Below the pieces are notes generated by a model. That model was not told where the DNA came from. It saw only the letters and a list, made by a program, of their open reading frames with translations, and ran no database searches. A stretch of DNA of 64,000 bases from NCBI GenBank assembly GCA_050257855.1, contig JBLMXQ010000093.1:1-64000 (forward strand). The letters run 5' to 3'. This document shows, one piece after another, positions 26,057 to 36,638 of this stretch (its first letter is position 1; every line of letters starts with the position of its first letter). The position numbers and the translations under genes were made by a program. Source of the stretch: JBLMXQ01 sp050257855 (GTDB lineage: Bacteria; Acidobacteriota; Vicinamibacteria; Vicinamibacterales; CAVVIG01).

Positions 26057-26539
26057 TCAACGTATGTGAATGATCCAGCCCACGATCGCGCCGTAAAGAA
26101 TGTGCGCGGCAAGGGCGACGAGGAAGGTCCTGGGACCGTAGTTGAGCATCAGGAAGCCCGGCGGCTCGAGGAGGGCGGTCTCGTCTGCCGCCGTCTCCGG
26201 CGTCGCCATCCGCGGGTGCACGACCGGCAGCAGCACGCTCACGAGCACCGTGGACGTGAACAGCGCGTGCACGATCCCGAGCAGTGCCCCGAGCCACCAG
26301 CTGCTGAACCCGACGGCGCGGAAGAACACGCCGTAGCCGAGCGCGAAGGCGACGCCGATCAGGAAGTGAAAGGTGTAGCCCCAGGCTTTCGCACGCGTCC
26401 GGTTCTCGGTGACGATCGTTCCGAGCAGAAACGACAGGTCCATGCGCGTGAACCCGAGCTGCGCCGCCGCGCGCACGGTGGTCGTGAGAACCAGGGTGCC
26501 GACGAAGCCGGCGGTCAGGTCGGTCCCGATTGGCGCCAT
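26057..26539 (-). CDS. Uncharacterised integral membrane protein
   Basis: 160 residues with about four predicted membrane helices: LTAGFVGTLVLTTTVRAAAQ (about 8-27), YTFHFLIGVAFALGYGVFF (about 55-73), WLGALLGIVHALFTSTVLVSVLLP (about 82-105) and FLVALAAHILYGAIVGWIIHI (about 138-158). I do not recognise a family. The second and third helices are separated by RAVGFSSWW, and a cytoplasmic or periplasmic loop contains HPRMATPETAADETALLEPPGF. ATG 26539 is one base after the GH15 stop, so it is cotranscribed with that gene. Confidence 0.75.
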   Translation of the reverse strand: MAPIGTDLTAGFVGTLVLTTTVRAAAQLGFTRMDLSFLLGTIVTENRTRAKAWGYTFHFLIGVAFALGYGVFFRAVGFSSWWLGALLGIVHALFTSTVLVSVLLPVVHPRMATPETAADETALLEPPGFLMLNYGPRTFLVALAAHILYGAIVGWIIHIR

Positions 26540-26540
26540 G

Positions 26541-28388
26541 TCATTCTCGCCTTGCGGCGCCTGCGGCCGCCGCCTGCCTGGCCCGCCCGCCTGGCCGGGC
26601 GTCCGCCGCGTCCGCGATGGCGACGGCGGCGTCCACGAGCGCGAGGTGCACCAGCGCCTGCGGGAAATTGCCGAGGAACTCGCCGGTGTGCGGGTCGACC
26701 TCTTCCGAGTAGAGGCCGACGTCGTTCGCGCGGTCGACGAGCTGCTGCATCAGGCTCGCCGCTTCGTCGATCCGGCCGGCGCGCGCCATCGCCCCGGCCA
26801 GCCAGAACGAGCAGTTGAGGAAGCAGCCTTCCGTGCCCGGCAGGCCGTCCTCTCCCCGGTAGCGGTAGACGAAGCAGCCTTCGCGGAGCGTCCGGCAGAT
26901 GGCGTCGATCGTGCCGGTCATTCGCTCTCCGCACGGGTCCCCGTACCCGACGAGCGGCAGCATCAGCAGCGCCGCGTCGACCGCGTCGCTCCCGGCCGAC
27001 CGTGTGTAGCTGCGGAGACGCTCCGACCAGCAGGCGGACTCGATGTAGCCCTCGATGGCGTTCGCTTCGCGCCGCCAGCGGTCGACGTGCCGTGAAGGGA
27101 GCTCGCCGGCCTTCGCCAGCCGGCAGGCGCGGTCGAGCGCGACCCAGCACATGGCCTTGGAGTGCGTGAAGTGCTGCGGCGCGCTGCGCACCTCCCAGAT
27201 GCCGGAATCGGGCCGGCGCCAGATGTCGCACACCAGATCGGCGATGCGTTCGAGCACGCGGCCCGTATCGCGGGAGAGCGCGTGGCCGCCGCGCCCGTAC
27301 AGCCAGGCGGTCTGCAGCAGGTCGCCGTAGATGTCGAGCTGCTCCTGCCCGGCCGCTTTGTTGCCGACCCGCACGGGCCGGGACCCGCGATAGCCGGCGA
27401 GCGGCAGATCGAACTCCGGCGCGTGCGGGCCGCCGTCGAGGCGATACAGGACCTGCAGCTTCGGCTCCGTCAGGGCGGTCGCCTGCATGAACCACCAGAA
27501 GAGGGCGCGCGCTTCGTCGCGGCACCCGAGCTCGAGGAGCGCGTCGATCAGGAATGCCGAATCGCGAATCCAGCAGAAGCGATAGTCCCAGTTCCGCTCG
27601 CCGCCCATTTCCTCGGGCAGGGACGTGGTCGGCGCGGCGGCGGCCGCGCCCGACGGCGCGAAGATCAGCAGCTTCAGGACCAGGGCGCTGCGGCGCACCA
27701 TGTCCTGCCACGGCCCGGCGTACGCCCGCCCGCCGGCCCACCGGCTCCAGAACTCGATCGTCTTGCGCAGCCGCGCCTCGACGGCCTGCCGCGCCGGCAG
27801 CACCAGCGGTTCCGAGTGAGCCGAAGCGAGGACCAGAAGCGCGCGTGCGCCCTCGGCGATCTCGAAGTCGGCGCGGGCGACGTCGCCGTCCCACACCGGT
27901 GACCCCGCGCCCCACACCCGCACGGCCAGCGCCTCGGAGGCCCACGTCGCCACCGGCACGCCGTCGCGCCATTCGGGCCGCGGCCCGCTGCGGCCGTAGT
28001 CGAACCGCGGCGCGAAGCGCCACCACATGGGCACACGCCCGCCGAGCCCCTCGATCGATCGCGCGAGCTCGCGCATCGGGCCGAGCTCTCCGTCGGGAAT
28101 CGTCAGCGCGTCCACCACGCGCACCGCTCCGCAGTCGGTCGTGAACGTCGTCTCGACGACATTGGTGTCGGGGAGGTACCGCCGCGTGGCGGCAAAGGGA
28201 ATGGAGGGCTGCAGTGTCAGCGTGCCGCCGCCGTCCTTGTCGAGGAGGGCGGCGAAGACGCTCGGCGAGTCGATGTTGGGCAGGCAGAGCCAGTCGATCC
28301 CGCCGTCGGTCGCGACCAGCGCCGTGGTGCGGCCGTCGCCGATGAGCGCGTAGTCACGAATCGGAGCGTAGCCGTCGACCCGCATCAT
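26541..28388 (-). CDS. Glycoside hydrolase family 15 (glucoamylase/trehalase-like)
   Basis: 615 residues. The N-terminal beta-sandwich begins IRDYALIGDGRTTALVATDGGIDWLCLPNIDSPSVFAALLD, the standard opening of bacterial GH15 proteins. The (alpha/alpha)6 barrel contains ERNWDYRFCWIRDSAFLIDALL, DSGIWEVRS (general-acid Glu) and SEEVDPHTGEFLGNFPQALVHLALV (catalytic-base Glu). No signal peptide is visible, so it is probably cytosolic and acts on trehalose, maltose or alpha-glucans. The C-terminus is an alanine/arginine-rich tail. It lies between typA (31-bp gap) and the membrane protein gene (1-bp gap). Confidence 0.94.
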   Translation of the reverse strand: MMRVDGYAPIRDYALIGDGRTTALVATDGGIDWLCLPNIDSPSVFAALLDKDGGGTLTLQPSIPFAATRRYLPDTNVVETTFTTDCGAVRVVDALTIPDGELGPMRELARSIEGLGGRVPMWWRFAPRFDYGRSGPRPEWRDGVPVATWASEALAVRVWGAGSPVWDGDVARADFEIAEGARALLVLASAHSEPLVLPARQAVEARLRKTIEFWSRWAGGRAYAGPWQDMVRRSALVLKLLIFAPSGAAAAAPTTSLPEEMGGERNWDYRFCWIRDSAFLIDALLELGCRDEARALFWWFMQATALTEPKLQVLYRLDGGPHAPEFDLPLAGYRGSRPVRVGNKAAGQEQLDIYGDLLQTAWLYGRGGHALSRDTGRVLERIADLVCDIWRRPDSGIWEVRSAPQHFTHSKAMCWVALDRACRLAKAGELPSRHVDRWRREANAIEGYIESACWSERLRSYTRSAGSDAVDAALLMLPLVGYGDPCGERMTGTIDAICRTLREGCFVYRYRGEDGLPGTEGCFLNCSFWLAGAMARAGRIDEAASLMQQLVDRANDVGLYSEEVDPHTGEFLGNFPQALVHLALVDAAVAIADAADARPGGRARQAAAAGAARRE

Positions 28389-28419
28389 CTGCGTGGGTGC
28401 CCGTGCGACGCGGCCGCCA

Positions 28420-30312
<1,893 letters not shown>

Positions 30313-30318
30313 CCCTTC

Positions 30319-30348
30319 AGTATACCCAAGGACGCCGTACGTCCTTGG
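30319..30348 (-). promoter_or_regulatory. typA leaderless promoter with upstream dyad
   Basis: On the minus strand TATACT (30324 to 30319) sits six bases before the ATG. Immediately upstream is a perfect dyad CCAAGGACG (30326-30334) / CGTCCTTGG (30340-30348) with a 5-bp centre. It covers the -35 region and could be an operator or a member of the genome's hairpin repeats. Confidence 0.5.
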
Positions 30349-30441
30349 ATGCCACGTCCCCGCAGAGCTCGCTGCAGGTCTCGCAGCCGACCGCAGGCGG
30401 CAGATTGTGAAGGTGAAGCGACCGGGCTGACCGGCGCCCGG

Positions 30442-30909
30442 CTATTTCGGCACCTGGTGCACGAGCCCGGCCATCGCGGCGTACGAGAAGAACTTGAAGT
30501 GGGGGCTCTTCTCGCTGTGGCACTGCACGCACACGCTCTCCGCAGGCACGGCGACGATCGCCCCTGGTTTGGCGGCGCCGCCGGCCGCGGCCGCGATATG
30601 CGCTTTCCCCGCGCCGTGGCAGGCTTCGCACTGGATGTTGGCGTTGACGTCGTCTGCGAGCAGGCTCGGGGCCCCGGTCACGTGGCAGCTGATGCATTTG
30701 CCGTCGGCATCCTTCTCGGATCCCGACAGCCGGTTGATCGCGTGCGCGTGCTTCGTGCGGTCCCAGGCGGCGTACTCCGCCGCGTGACATTCCTTGCACG
30801 CCGCTGCCCACGCATAGTCATCCGTCTTCGCCTGCCGGGCGGCAGCGGTTCCCGGAGCCACCATCCAGACCATCGCGGCCGCGAGAGCGAGCCGCAGCAC
30901 GTGGCGCAT
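30442..30909 (-). CDS. Periplasmic tetrahaem cytochrome c (c554-like)
   Basis: 155 residues from ATG 30909, chosen because GGAGG lies six bases upstream of it. The signal peptide is RLALAAAMVWMVAPGTAAARQ. Four haem-c sites are CKECH, CISCH, CEACH and CVQCH. The order KECHAAEYAAWDRTKHAHAI, then CISCHVTG, then CEACHGAG matches the cytochrome c554/c-prime type multihaem domain. It is a soluble periplasmic electron carrier; partner unknown. It stands alone between typA and fmdB, with 184 bp of non-coding DNA before fmdB. Confidence 0.9.
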   Translation of the reverse strand: MRHVLRLALAAAMVWMVAPGTAAARQAKTDDYAWAAACKECHAAEYAAWDRTKHAHAINRLSGSEKDADGKCISCHVTGAPSLLADDVNANIQCEACHGAGKAHIAAAAGGAAKPGAIVAVPAESVCVQCHSEKSPHFKFFSYAAMAGLVHQVPK

Positions 30910-31081
30910 AGATAACCTCCGCGAGAGAGGCATCAATAGCGATACCGGATCGCGTCAGGAGCGTAACTCGTTGAATGACGCGGGCTTGGCTGGTCTTCGG
31001 GGAGGGCGGGTCGCAGCTGCTGCCGGATTCCCGTCAATAGTCGTCGCGCCTGTTCCTGGCAGCTCGTCGAGCTCCGCTTGC

Positions 31082-31093
31082 TAGAATGGTTTC
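31082..31093 (+). promoter_or_regulatory. Leaderless -10 hexamer for fmdB-like gene
   Basis: TAGAAT (31082-31087), six bases (GGTTTC), then ATG 31094. No Shine-Dalgarno fits in the gap. No good -35 is visible at the usual distance. Confidence 0.5.
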
Positions 31094-31321
31094 ATGCCGC
31101 TCTTTGAATACGCATGCCGCCAGTGCGGAAACCGGTTCGAGTACCTCACGCGCGAAGGGCAGGCACCTTCGTGCCCCTCCTGCTCCGGTACCGATCTCGA
31201 GAAGCAGCTGTCGGTGTTCGCGGTTGCTGCGGGCGGGTCCGACAAGCCGGCCGCCTTCGCGCCTGCGCCGTGCGGGATGTGCGGCGACCCGCGCGGGCCG
31301 GGCGCCTGCTCGATGAACTGA
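31094..31321 (+). CDS. FmdB-family zinc-ribbon protein
   Basis: 75 residues. MPLFEYACRQCGNRFEYL is the standard opening of FmdB/CxxC_CxxC_SSSS regulators, with zinc cysteines CRQC (8-11) and CPSC (27-30). The C-terminus has an extra cysteine cluster (CGMCGDPRGPGACSMN) often seen in the family. Members are small cytosolic proteins linked to regulation of amidase/formamidase or other metabolic genes; a specific role is not known. It converges on the rrf2 gene with a strong hairpin between them. Confidence 0.88.
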   Translation: MPLFEYACRQCGNRFEYLTREGQAPSCPSCSGTDLEKQLSVFAVAAGGSDKPAAFAPAPCGMCGDPRGPGACSMN

Positions 31322-31329
31322 TCACACGA

Positions 31330-31363
31330 TTCACAGGGTTCACCGTCATGGGAACCCTGTGAA
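31330..31363. terminator. Bidirectional hairpin between fmdB and rrf2
   Basis: A perfect 12-bp inverted repeat TTCACAGGGTTC (31330-31341) / GAACCCTGTGAA (31352-31363) with a 10-nt loop lies between two convergent genes. It continues into three further imperfect GAACCC(T/C)G(T/C) units up to about 31386. No T-run is present. The same GGTTCACGGGGTTCAC word appears at 14771-14798 and 54627-54659. Confidence 0.65.
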
Positions 31364-31389
31364 CCCTGCGAACCCCGTGAACCCCGGTC

Positions 31390-31809
31390 CTACGCCGCCG
31401 TCGCCCTGAAGCCGGCGAGCTGAGCGAGCGACGCAGACGAGAGAACGTTGGTGAGCGCCGCCTGCGCGCTCGCCCAGACGCGCTGGGCGGCGCAGGTCGC
31501 TGCGAGATGGCACCCGTCCCCGTTCCCCGATACGCATCGGTTGAGGCAGAGCGGCCCCTCCACGGCGGTGACGACGTCGAGCACGGACACGCCGTCGGCC
31601 GGACGCGCGAGCTCGAATCCGCCGGCGCGGCCGGCATGCGACCGGACAATCCGGGCGTCCACGAGTTGCTGAAGAATCTTGGCGACGAACGTCTGGGGGG
31701 CATCCGCGGCGCGGGCCAGCGCAGCGCGGCTGGCGCGAGCGCCTGAGGGCAGCGTGGCGAGATGCACGGTGACGCGCACGGCGTAGTCGGCGGCTCGGGT
31801 TACCTGCAT
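31390..31809 (-). CDS. Rrf2-family transcriptional regulator with four-cysteine cluster
   Basis: 139 residues. The winged helix reads TRAADYAVRVTVHLATLPSGARASRAALARAADAPQTFVAKILQQLVDARIVRSHAGRAGGFEL. The sensor cysteines are Cys88, Cys92, Cys100 and Cys106 (CLNRC, GCHLAATC), a layout like the iron-sulphur or nitric-oxide responsive Rrf2 regulators (NsrR, IscR, RsrR). It probably controls iron-sulphur, nitrosative or respiratory genes; no target is adjacent. A good σ54-type promoter lies upstream (31880-31896). Confidence 0.9.
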   Translation of the reverse strand: MQVTRAADYAVRVTVHLATLPSGARASRAALARAADAPQTFVAKILQQLVDARIVRSHAGRAGGFELARPADGVSVLDVVTAVEGPLCLNRCVSGNGDGCHLAATCAAQRVWASAQAALTNVLSSASLAQLAGFRATAA

Positions 31810-31879
31810 GGTTTGTCGTCCTGAATGAAAGCAGTCACAAGCGGAGCGAACCGTGACTGACGCGCTCCTCGTTGCCCCG

Positions 31880-31896
31880 AAGCAAGCGCCGGACCA
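31880..31896 (-). promoter_or_regulatory. Candidate σ54 (RpoN) promoter for rrf2
   Basis: Minus strand TGGTCCGGCGCTTGCTT has GG at -24 and GC at -12 separated by exactly 10 bases, and keeps TGG and TTGCTT of the TGGCAC-N5-TTGCTT consensus. The predicted start site is near 31870, about 60 nt before ATG 31809. The remaining upstream DNA (31897-32013) holds no gene. Confidence 0.55.
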
Positions 31897-32013
31897 GCCC
31901 GGCGAAAACCGGAAATCCGCAGGCTTTCAAGGGAAGTTGGGTCGCTTTTAGACGGAATGCCGCCGGCCCGGCGCAAAACGTGACGGTTTCCCGGCAGAAA
32001 TCCGATCGGCCGC

Positions 32014-33462
32014 CTAGGGCCGTCGCGGGATGCGCGCGTCCGCCATGGCCGCGTGGTAGACGAAGGACGCCATCACGACGGCCGCCTGCCTGAGATCGTC
32101 CTCGTTCACACGGTCCACCGTGTCCATGTTGGTGTGGTGGGTACGAACGTCGTAGTTGCGATAGCTCTGGATCGGATTGAACGCGGGCACGCCGGCACGG
32201 TCGAAGGTAACGTGATCGGTGGCGCCGATCCCCTCGATGACGTTCTTCCGCGCCCCGATGTCCGTGAACGGCGCCAGCCAGGTGTCGAACAGCGGTTTGA
32301 CGGCCGCGTTGTTCTCGCAGTAGAAGCCGTAGATCGGACCGTAGCCGTTGTCGATGTTGAAGTAGACATCGAACTGCTGGCGCGCGGCGCGGTTCGCGTC
32401 GCCGGCAAGGTGCTGCGCGACCCAGGCGCGCGACCCCAGCAGCCCCTGCTCCTCTCCACCCCAGAGCGCGACCCGGATCGTGCGTCGTGGCCTGACGCCG
32501 GCCGCCTTCAGGATGCGCATCGCTTCGATCACGGTCGTGGCCCCGTCGGCGTTGTCCGTGGCGCCGACGCCCGTGTGCCAGGAATCGAGGTGCGCGCCGA
32601 ACATCACCACCTCGTCCCGGAGCGCCGGATCGACGCCCGGGATCTCGGCAATCACGTTGGCCGCGTCCTGCTGGTCGTAGTACCTGGTCTGGACGCCGAT
32701 CCGGAGCTTCACGGGCACGTGGCGCTCGAGCATGCGCACGATCATGTTGTAGTGCTCGGCGCTCAGCACGACGGACGGCACCGCGCCGGGCCCGCCGTCG
32801 CGGCCGGTGACGAACACCGTGCCGTGCTCGCCGATGCTCGGCCGAAGCTGCACGGCGGCGCCCGCCTCGCGGACTGCCTGCGCGATCTTCTGCGCCGCGG
32901 CCGGCGGCCGGGACCCGGCCGACGCGTTCGGCTCCGAGGGCGCGGCGTCCGGGTCGGTCGGCTGCGGCCGATCGCGCCGGACGAAGCGCGTCATGAGCGG
33001 CTGCGTCATGACGATGGCGCCCTGCAACTGGTCGCGCATCGCGCTGACCGCCTCGGGAGTCTTGTCGCCGACGAAGACGGGCGCCGCGACGATGTCGCCG
33101 CTCGTCGAGGGAGACCAGGCCTCGGCGTACCCGATGAGCGGCATGTATCGGGGCTCGACCATCTCCACGGTCAGCTTCTCGAGCGTCCAGCCGCGGCCGA
33201 AGTGCCAGGGCTCCTCGTGGACGTTCGCGAGGCCGTAGGACGCCAGCCGATCCCGCACGAAGGCGACGGCACGCCGGAACGCCGGCGAGTTCGTCAGCCG
33301 AGGTCCGATGTCGACGGTGAGCATCTCGAACACCGGCGCCGCCTGCGAGTGCTGCAGCCCTTCGGCGCGGATCGTCGCGAGCATCGGATCGGCCGCCGGC
33401 TGGGCCGCGACCGCGGCGCCGACACCGAGAACCAGAGCCAACGCGAGCGCCTTCTTCATCAT
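32014..33462 (-). CDS. Secreted M28-family aminopeptidase
   Basis: 482 residues with a signal peptide (ALALALVLGVGAAVAAQP). An N-terminal segment with an inserted PA-like region precedes the M28 zinc core: GAHLDSWHTGVGATDNADG (His291, bridging Asp303), WGGEEQGLLGSRAW (Glu337/338) and a late THHTNMDTVDRV histidine. These are the expected di-zinc ligands and catalytic glutamate. It is probably periplasmic or extracellular and removes N-terminal residues from peptides. ATG 33462 is 4 bases after the RND stop, so it appears to be the third gene of the efflux operon. Confidence 0.92.
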   Translation of the reverse strand: MMKKALALALVLGVGAAVAAQPAADPMLATIRAEGLQHSQAAPVFEMLTVDIGPRLTNSPAFRRAVAFVRDRLASYGLANVHEEPWHFGRGWTLEKLTVEMVEPRYMPLIGYAEAWSPSTSGDIVAAPVFVGDKTPEAVSAMRDQLQGAIVMTQPLMTRFVRRDRPQPTDPDAAPSEPNASAGSRPPAAAQKIAQAVREAGAAVQLRPSIGEHGTVFVTGRDGGPGAVPSVVLSAEHYNMIVRMLERHVPVKLRIGVQTRYYDQQDAANVIAEIPGVDPALRDEVVMFGAHLDSWHTGVGATDNADGATTVIEAMRILKAAGVRPRRTIRVALWGGEEQGLLGSRAWVAQHLAGDANRAARQQFDVYFNIDNGYGPIYGFYCENNAAVKPLFDTWLAPFTDIGARKNVIEGIGATDHVTFDRAGVPAFNPIQSYRNYDVRTHHTNMDTVDRVNEDDLRQAAVVMASFVYHAAMADARIPRRP

Positions 33463-33466
33463 GCCC

Positions 33467-36400
33467 TCAGCCCTGAGCCCTTCCTTCGGCGGGCGCCGGC
33501 TTGAGCAGGCCGGCCTTGACCCGCCCGATCCATTCCTTCCATCGCCTGCTCGCGACGGCCTGTTCGAGCGCGTCGAACTTGACGTACGCCACGGGCACGA
33601 GCAGCAGCGTGAGGAACAGGCACAGCGACTGGCCGCCGATGATCGTGATCGCGATCGCCGCGCGCCCCTGCCCGCCGATGCCGATGCCGAGCGAGGTCGG
33701 AATCAGTCCGGCGATGATCGCGGAGGTGGTCATCAGGATCGGGCGCAGCCGCGTGCGGCACGCCTCGACGATCGCCTCGCGCAGCGGCACCCCGCGCGCG
33801 CGCAGCACGTTCGCGTAGTCGACCTGCAGGATGGAGTTCTTCTTGACGATGCCGATGAGCAGGAGCACGCCGAGCGCGCTCCAGAGGCTGAGGAGCCGCC
33901 CGGTGATCCAGAGCGTCAGGAGCGCGAACGGGATCGTCACCGGCAGCACGAGCATGATGACGATCGGCTGGACGAAGCTCTCGAACTGCGCCGCGAGGAC
34001 CATGTACACGAAGATCAGGGCGAGGCTGATCGCCATGATCAGGTTCTGCGTCGTCTCGTCGAGGATCTTCGTCTGCCCGGCCAGCCTGAACGACATGTCG
34101 GGCGGCATATGCAGATCCGCGAGCATCCGGCGCACTTCGGCCGAGGCCTCGTCGAGCGCGTGGCCCGGGGCGATGTCCGAGTACAGGCCGACGGAGAACT
34201 GCCGGTTGTACCGCTGCAGCGTGCTCGGGCCGAGGCCCCGCTCCAGCCGGGCGATGTTGTCGATGCGGACCGGCCCGTGCGCCGACGGGACGGTCAGCTT
34301 CCCGATCGCCTCGATGTCGCGCCGCTGGCCCTCCAGCACGCGGATCTTGACCGGATACTGCTCGGAGCCCTCGCGATAGCTGGAGATCTCGTCGTCGCCG
34401 GCGACGGCGAGCCGGAGCGTGTTGCCGATGGTCGACATGCGGACGCCCAGATCCGCCGCCCGCCGGCGGTCCACGGCGACGTGAATCTCCGGGTTCGACA
34501 CGTTCAACGACAGCTTCGGATCGACGAGGCTCGGCATCTTCTGCGCCCGGGCGAGGGCCTGCATGGCGTAGTCGGCCAGCTGGTTCATGTCCGGCCCGAG
34601 GAGGTTCGCGGAGATCGGGAACCCGCCCGCCTCGCCGCCGCCGAGCGGGTTGCGGATCGTGATGCTCGGCTTGTACGAAGGGTGCTTCGCGAGGCGGCGC
34701 CGCAGCTCGGTGATGATGGAGTCCTGGCTGACCTTCCGGTCCTCGTACGGCGTCGCGAAGCCGAGCAGGTGGATGTGCGTCGGCCGCTCGGTGATCGTCG
34801 GCTGCAGGTCGCGGACGCCCTCGATGCCGCTCAGCTCCGCCACGAGGTTGTTCGCGATTTCGGTGCTGCCTTCGAGCGACGTGCCCTCGGGCGTGTCGAC
34901 GTGGATCGTCCACTCGCCCATGTCCTCGGTCGGCACGAACGTGCGGCCGACCATGCGGTTCAGCGGGAACATCGTCAGGAACACGCCGACCGACACGGCG
35001 ATGATCACGCCCGGGTGATCGAGCGCCCAGTTCACGCGCGCGGTGTACCAATTGTCGAGCCAGTGGAAGAACCCGTGCTCCTTCGTCTTGTGGTCGGCGG
35101 CCGCGTCCGACACCTTGAGGAAGCGCGAGCTGAGCATCGGCGTCAGCGTGAAGCTGACGAGCATCGACACGAGGATCGAGAACGCCATGGTCCAGCCGAA
35201 CGGGTTGATGTACCGGCGGGCGTAGCCGGTCATGAACGCGATCGGCAGGAAGATGACCACCAGCGACAGCGTCGTCGCCATGACGGCGAGCGTCACTTCG
35301 CGCGTGCCCTGGATGGCCGCCTCGAACGGCGTGCAGTTCTTCTCCTCGATGTACCGGAAGATGTTCTCCAGCACGACGATGGCGTCGTCGATGACGATGC
35401 CGACGGCGAGCGTGATGCCGAGCAGCGTCATGTTGTTGAGCGTGAAGCCCATGGCGCGCATCAGCGTGAAGCTGGAGATGATGGAAGCCGGGATGGCCAG
35501 CGCCGAGATGATGACGGCCCGGATGTTCCGGATGAAGATCAGCACGACGATCGCGGCGAAGAGGCTGCCGAAGATCAGGTGTTCCTCGAGCGAGGCGACC
35601 GAGGCGTAGATGAACTTCGAGTCGTCGCGCGTGATCGTCAGCTTCACCGCCCTCGGGAGCGAGCGGCGCACGCTGTCCAGCTTCCGCTTGACGCCTTCGA
35701 TCACCGCGATCGTGTTCTCCCCCGTCGCCCGCTTGACGTCGAGGCTGACCGCCGGCTCGCCGTTCAGCCAGACCGCCTGGGTCGGCCGCTCGCTGGCGTC
35801 CTCGGCGTAGCCGATGTCGGCGACGCGGATCGGCGTGCCGTTCTTGGTCGCGATGACGATGTTGTTGAACTGATCGGTCGCGTCGATGCGGCCCAGCGTC
35901 CGGAGCAGCAGCTCGGACTTGCCCTGCTCGACCGTGCCGCCGGGGATCTCCACGTTCTCGTTCACTACGGCGTCGCGCACGTCGGTCATCGACAGGCCGT
36001 AGGCGTTCAGTTTGTCGATGTCGACGACCACGTGGATCTCGCGCGCGCGTCCGCCGCCGAGATCCACTTCTCCGACGCCGTTGGCCGTCTCGATGGCGCG
36101 CTTGACCTGCTTGTCCGCGACCTCGGTGAGCGTCCGCAGGCTCATGTCCCGCGACGACAGGACGACCGACATGATCGGATCGGAGTCGGGATCGACCTTG
36201 GTGATGATCGGCGGCAGCATCTGCGGCGGGACGTTCTTCATCGCCGCGGACACCTTCTCGCGCACGTCGTTCGCGGCGTCGTTGATGTCGCGCTCGAGGA
36301 CGAACTTGAGGGTGATCTGCGCCCGGCCCTCCGAGATCCGCATCGACGACATCTCGTCGATGCCCGAGATGCTGCTGAGCGTCTCCTCCATCGGCTCGAC

Positions 36401-36586
36401 GACCGACGTGGCCATCTCGTCAGGGCTCGCGCCGGGGAGCGCGAGCGACACGTTGACGGTCGCCGGGTCGGCGCGCGGGAAGAGGTCGACGCCGAGGCCC
36501 ATGAACGAGAAGATGCCGAGCACCACGAGCAGCATCACGAGCATCGTGGCGAACACCGGCCGGCGGACGCAGAGTTCGGAGAGCAT
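33467..36586 (-). CDS. Second RND efflux transporter (AcrB/CzcA superfamily, HAE1-like)
   Basis: 1039 residues. MLSELCVRRPVFATMLVMLLVVLGIFSF opens the protein. Proton-relay aspartates are in GIVIDDAIVVLENIFRY and the lysine is in LIGIVKKNSILQVDYANVLR. Periplasmic loops have the usual length. It is closer to the short HAE1/MdtB-like group than to metal-specific CzcA, because the CzcA-type metal motif is not seen. The adaptor gene is directly upstream (51-bp gap), but no TolC gene is adjacent, so it must use another outer-membrane channel, possibly the TolC encoded at 6706-8004. Confidence 0.94.
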   Translation of the reverse strand: MLSELCVRRPVFATMLVMLLVVLGIFSFMGLGVDLFPRADPATVNVSLALPGASPDEMATSVVEPMEETLSSISGIDEMSSMRISEGRAQITLKFVLERDINDAANDVREKVSAAMKNVPPQMLPPIITKVDPDSDPIMSVVLSSRDMSLRTLTEVADKQVKRAIETANGVGEVDLGGGRAREIHVVVDIDKLNAYGLSMTDVRDAVVNENVEIPGGTVEQGKSELLLRTLGRIDATDQFNNIVIATKNGTPIRVADIGYAEDASERPTQAVWLNGEPAVSLDVKRATGENTIAVIEGVKRKLDSVRRSLPRAVKLTITRDDSKFIYASVASLEEHLIFGSLFAAIVVLIFIRNIRAVIISALAIPASIISSFTLMRAMGFTLNNMTLLGITLAVGIVIDDAIVVLENIFRYIEEKNCTPFEAAIQGTREVTLAVMATTLSLVVIFLPIAFMTGYARRYINPFGWTMAFSILVSMLVSFTLTPMLSSRFLKVSDAAADHKTKEHGFFHWLDNWYTARVNWALDHPGVIIAVSVGVFLTMFPLNRMVGRTFVPTEDMGEWTIHVDTPEGTSLEGSTEIANNLVAELSGIEGVRDLQPTITERPTHIHLLGFATPYEDRKVSQDSIITELRRRLAKHPSYKPSITIRNPLGGGEAGGFPISANLLGPDMNQLADYAMQALARAQKMPSLVDPKLSLNVSNPEIHVAVDRRRAADLGVRMSTIGNTLRLAVAGDDEISSYREGSEQYPVKIRVLEGQRRDIEAIGKLTVPSAHGPVRIDNIARLERGLGPSTLQRYNRQFSVGLYSDIAPGHALDEASAEVRRMLADLHMPPDMSFRLAGQTKILDETTQNLIMAISLALIFVYMVLAAQFESFVQPIVIMLVLPVTIPFALLTLWITGRLLSLWSALGVLLLIGIVKKNSILQVDYANVLRARGVPLREAIVEACRTRLRPILMTTSAIIAGLIPTSLGIGIGGQGRAAIAITIIGGQSLCLFLTLLLVPVAYVKFDALEQAVASRRWKEWIGRVKAGLLKPAPAEGRAQG

Positions 36587-36623
36587 GAAACCTCTCGGGA
36601 CTGCCGGAAGGCCGTCCCCTGCC

Positions 36624-36638
36624 GGGACGGTCCGTCCC
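36624..36638. repeat. Perfect GGGACGG-T-CCGTCCC palindrome
   Basis: A 15-bp palindrome overlapping the first base of the MFP stop codon, in a GC-rich gap (36587-36637) that contains further GGGACGG words. It is related to the hairpin at 6659-6684. Confidence 0.65.

Noticed and set aside
31810..32013. Possible riboswitch or tRNA upstream of rrf2
   Set aside because: No cloverleaf, no T-loop consensus and no known riboswitch core could be matched; the σ54-type promoter explains part of the region.
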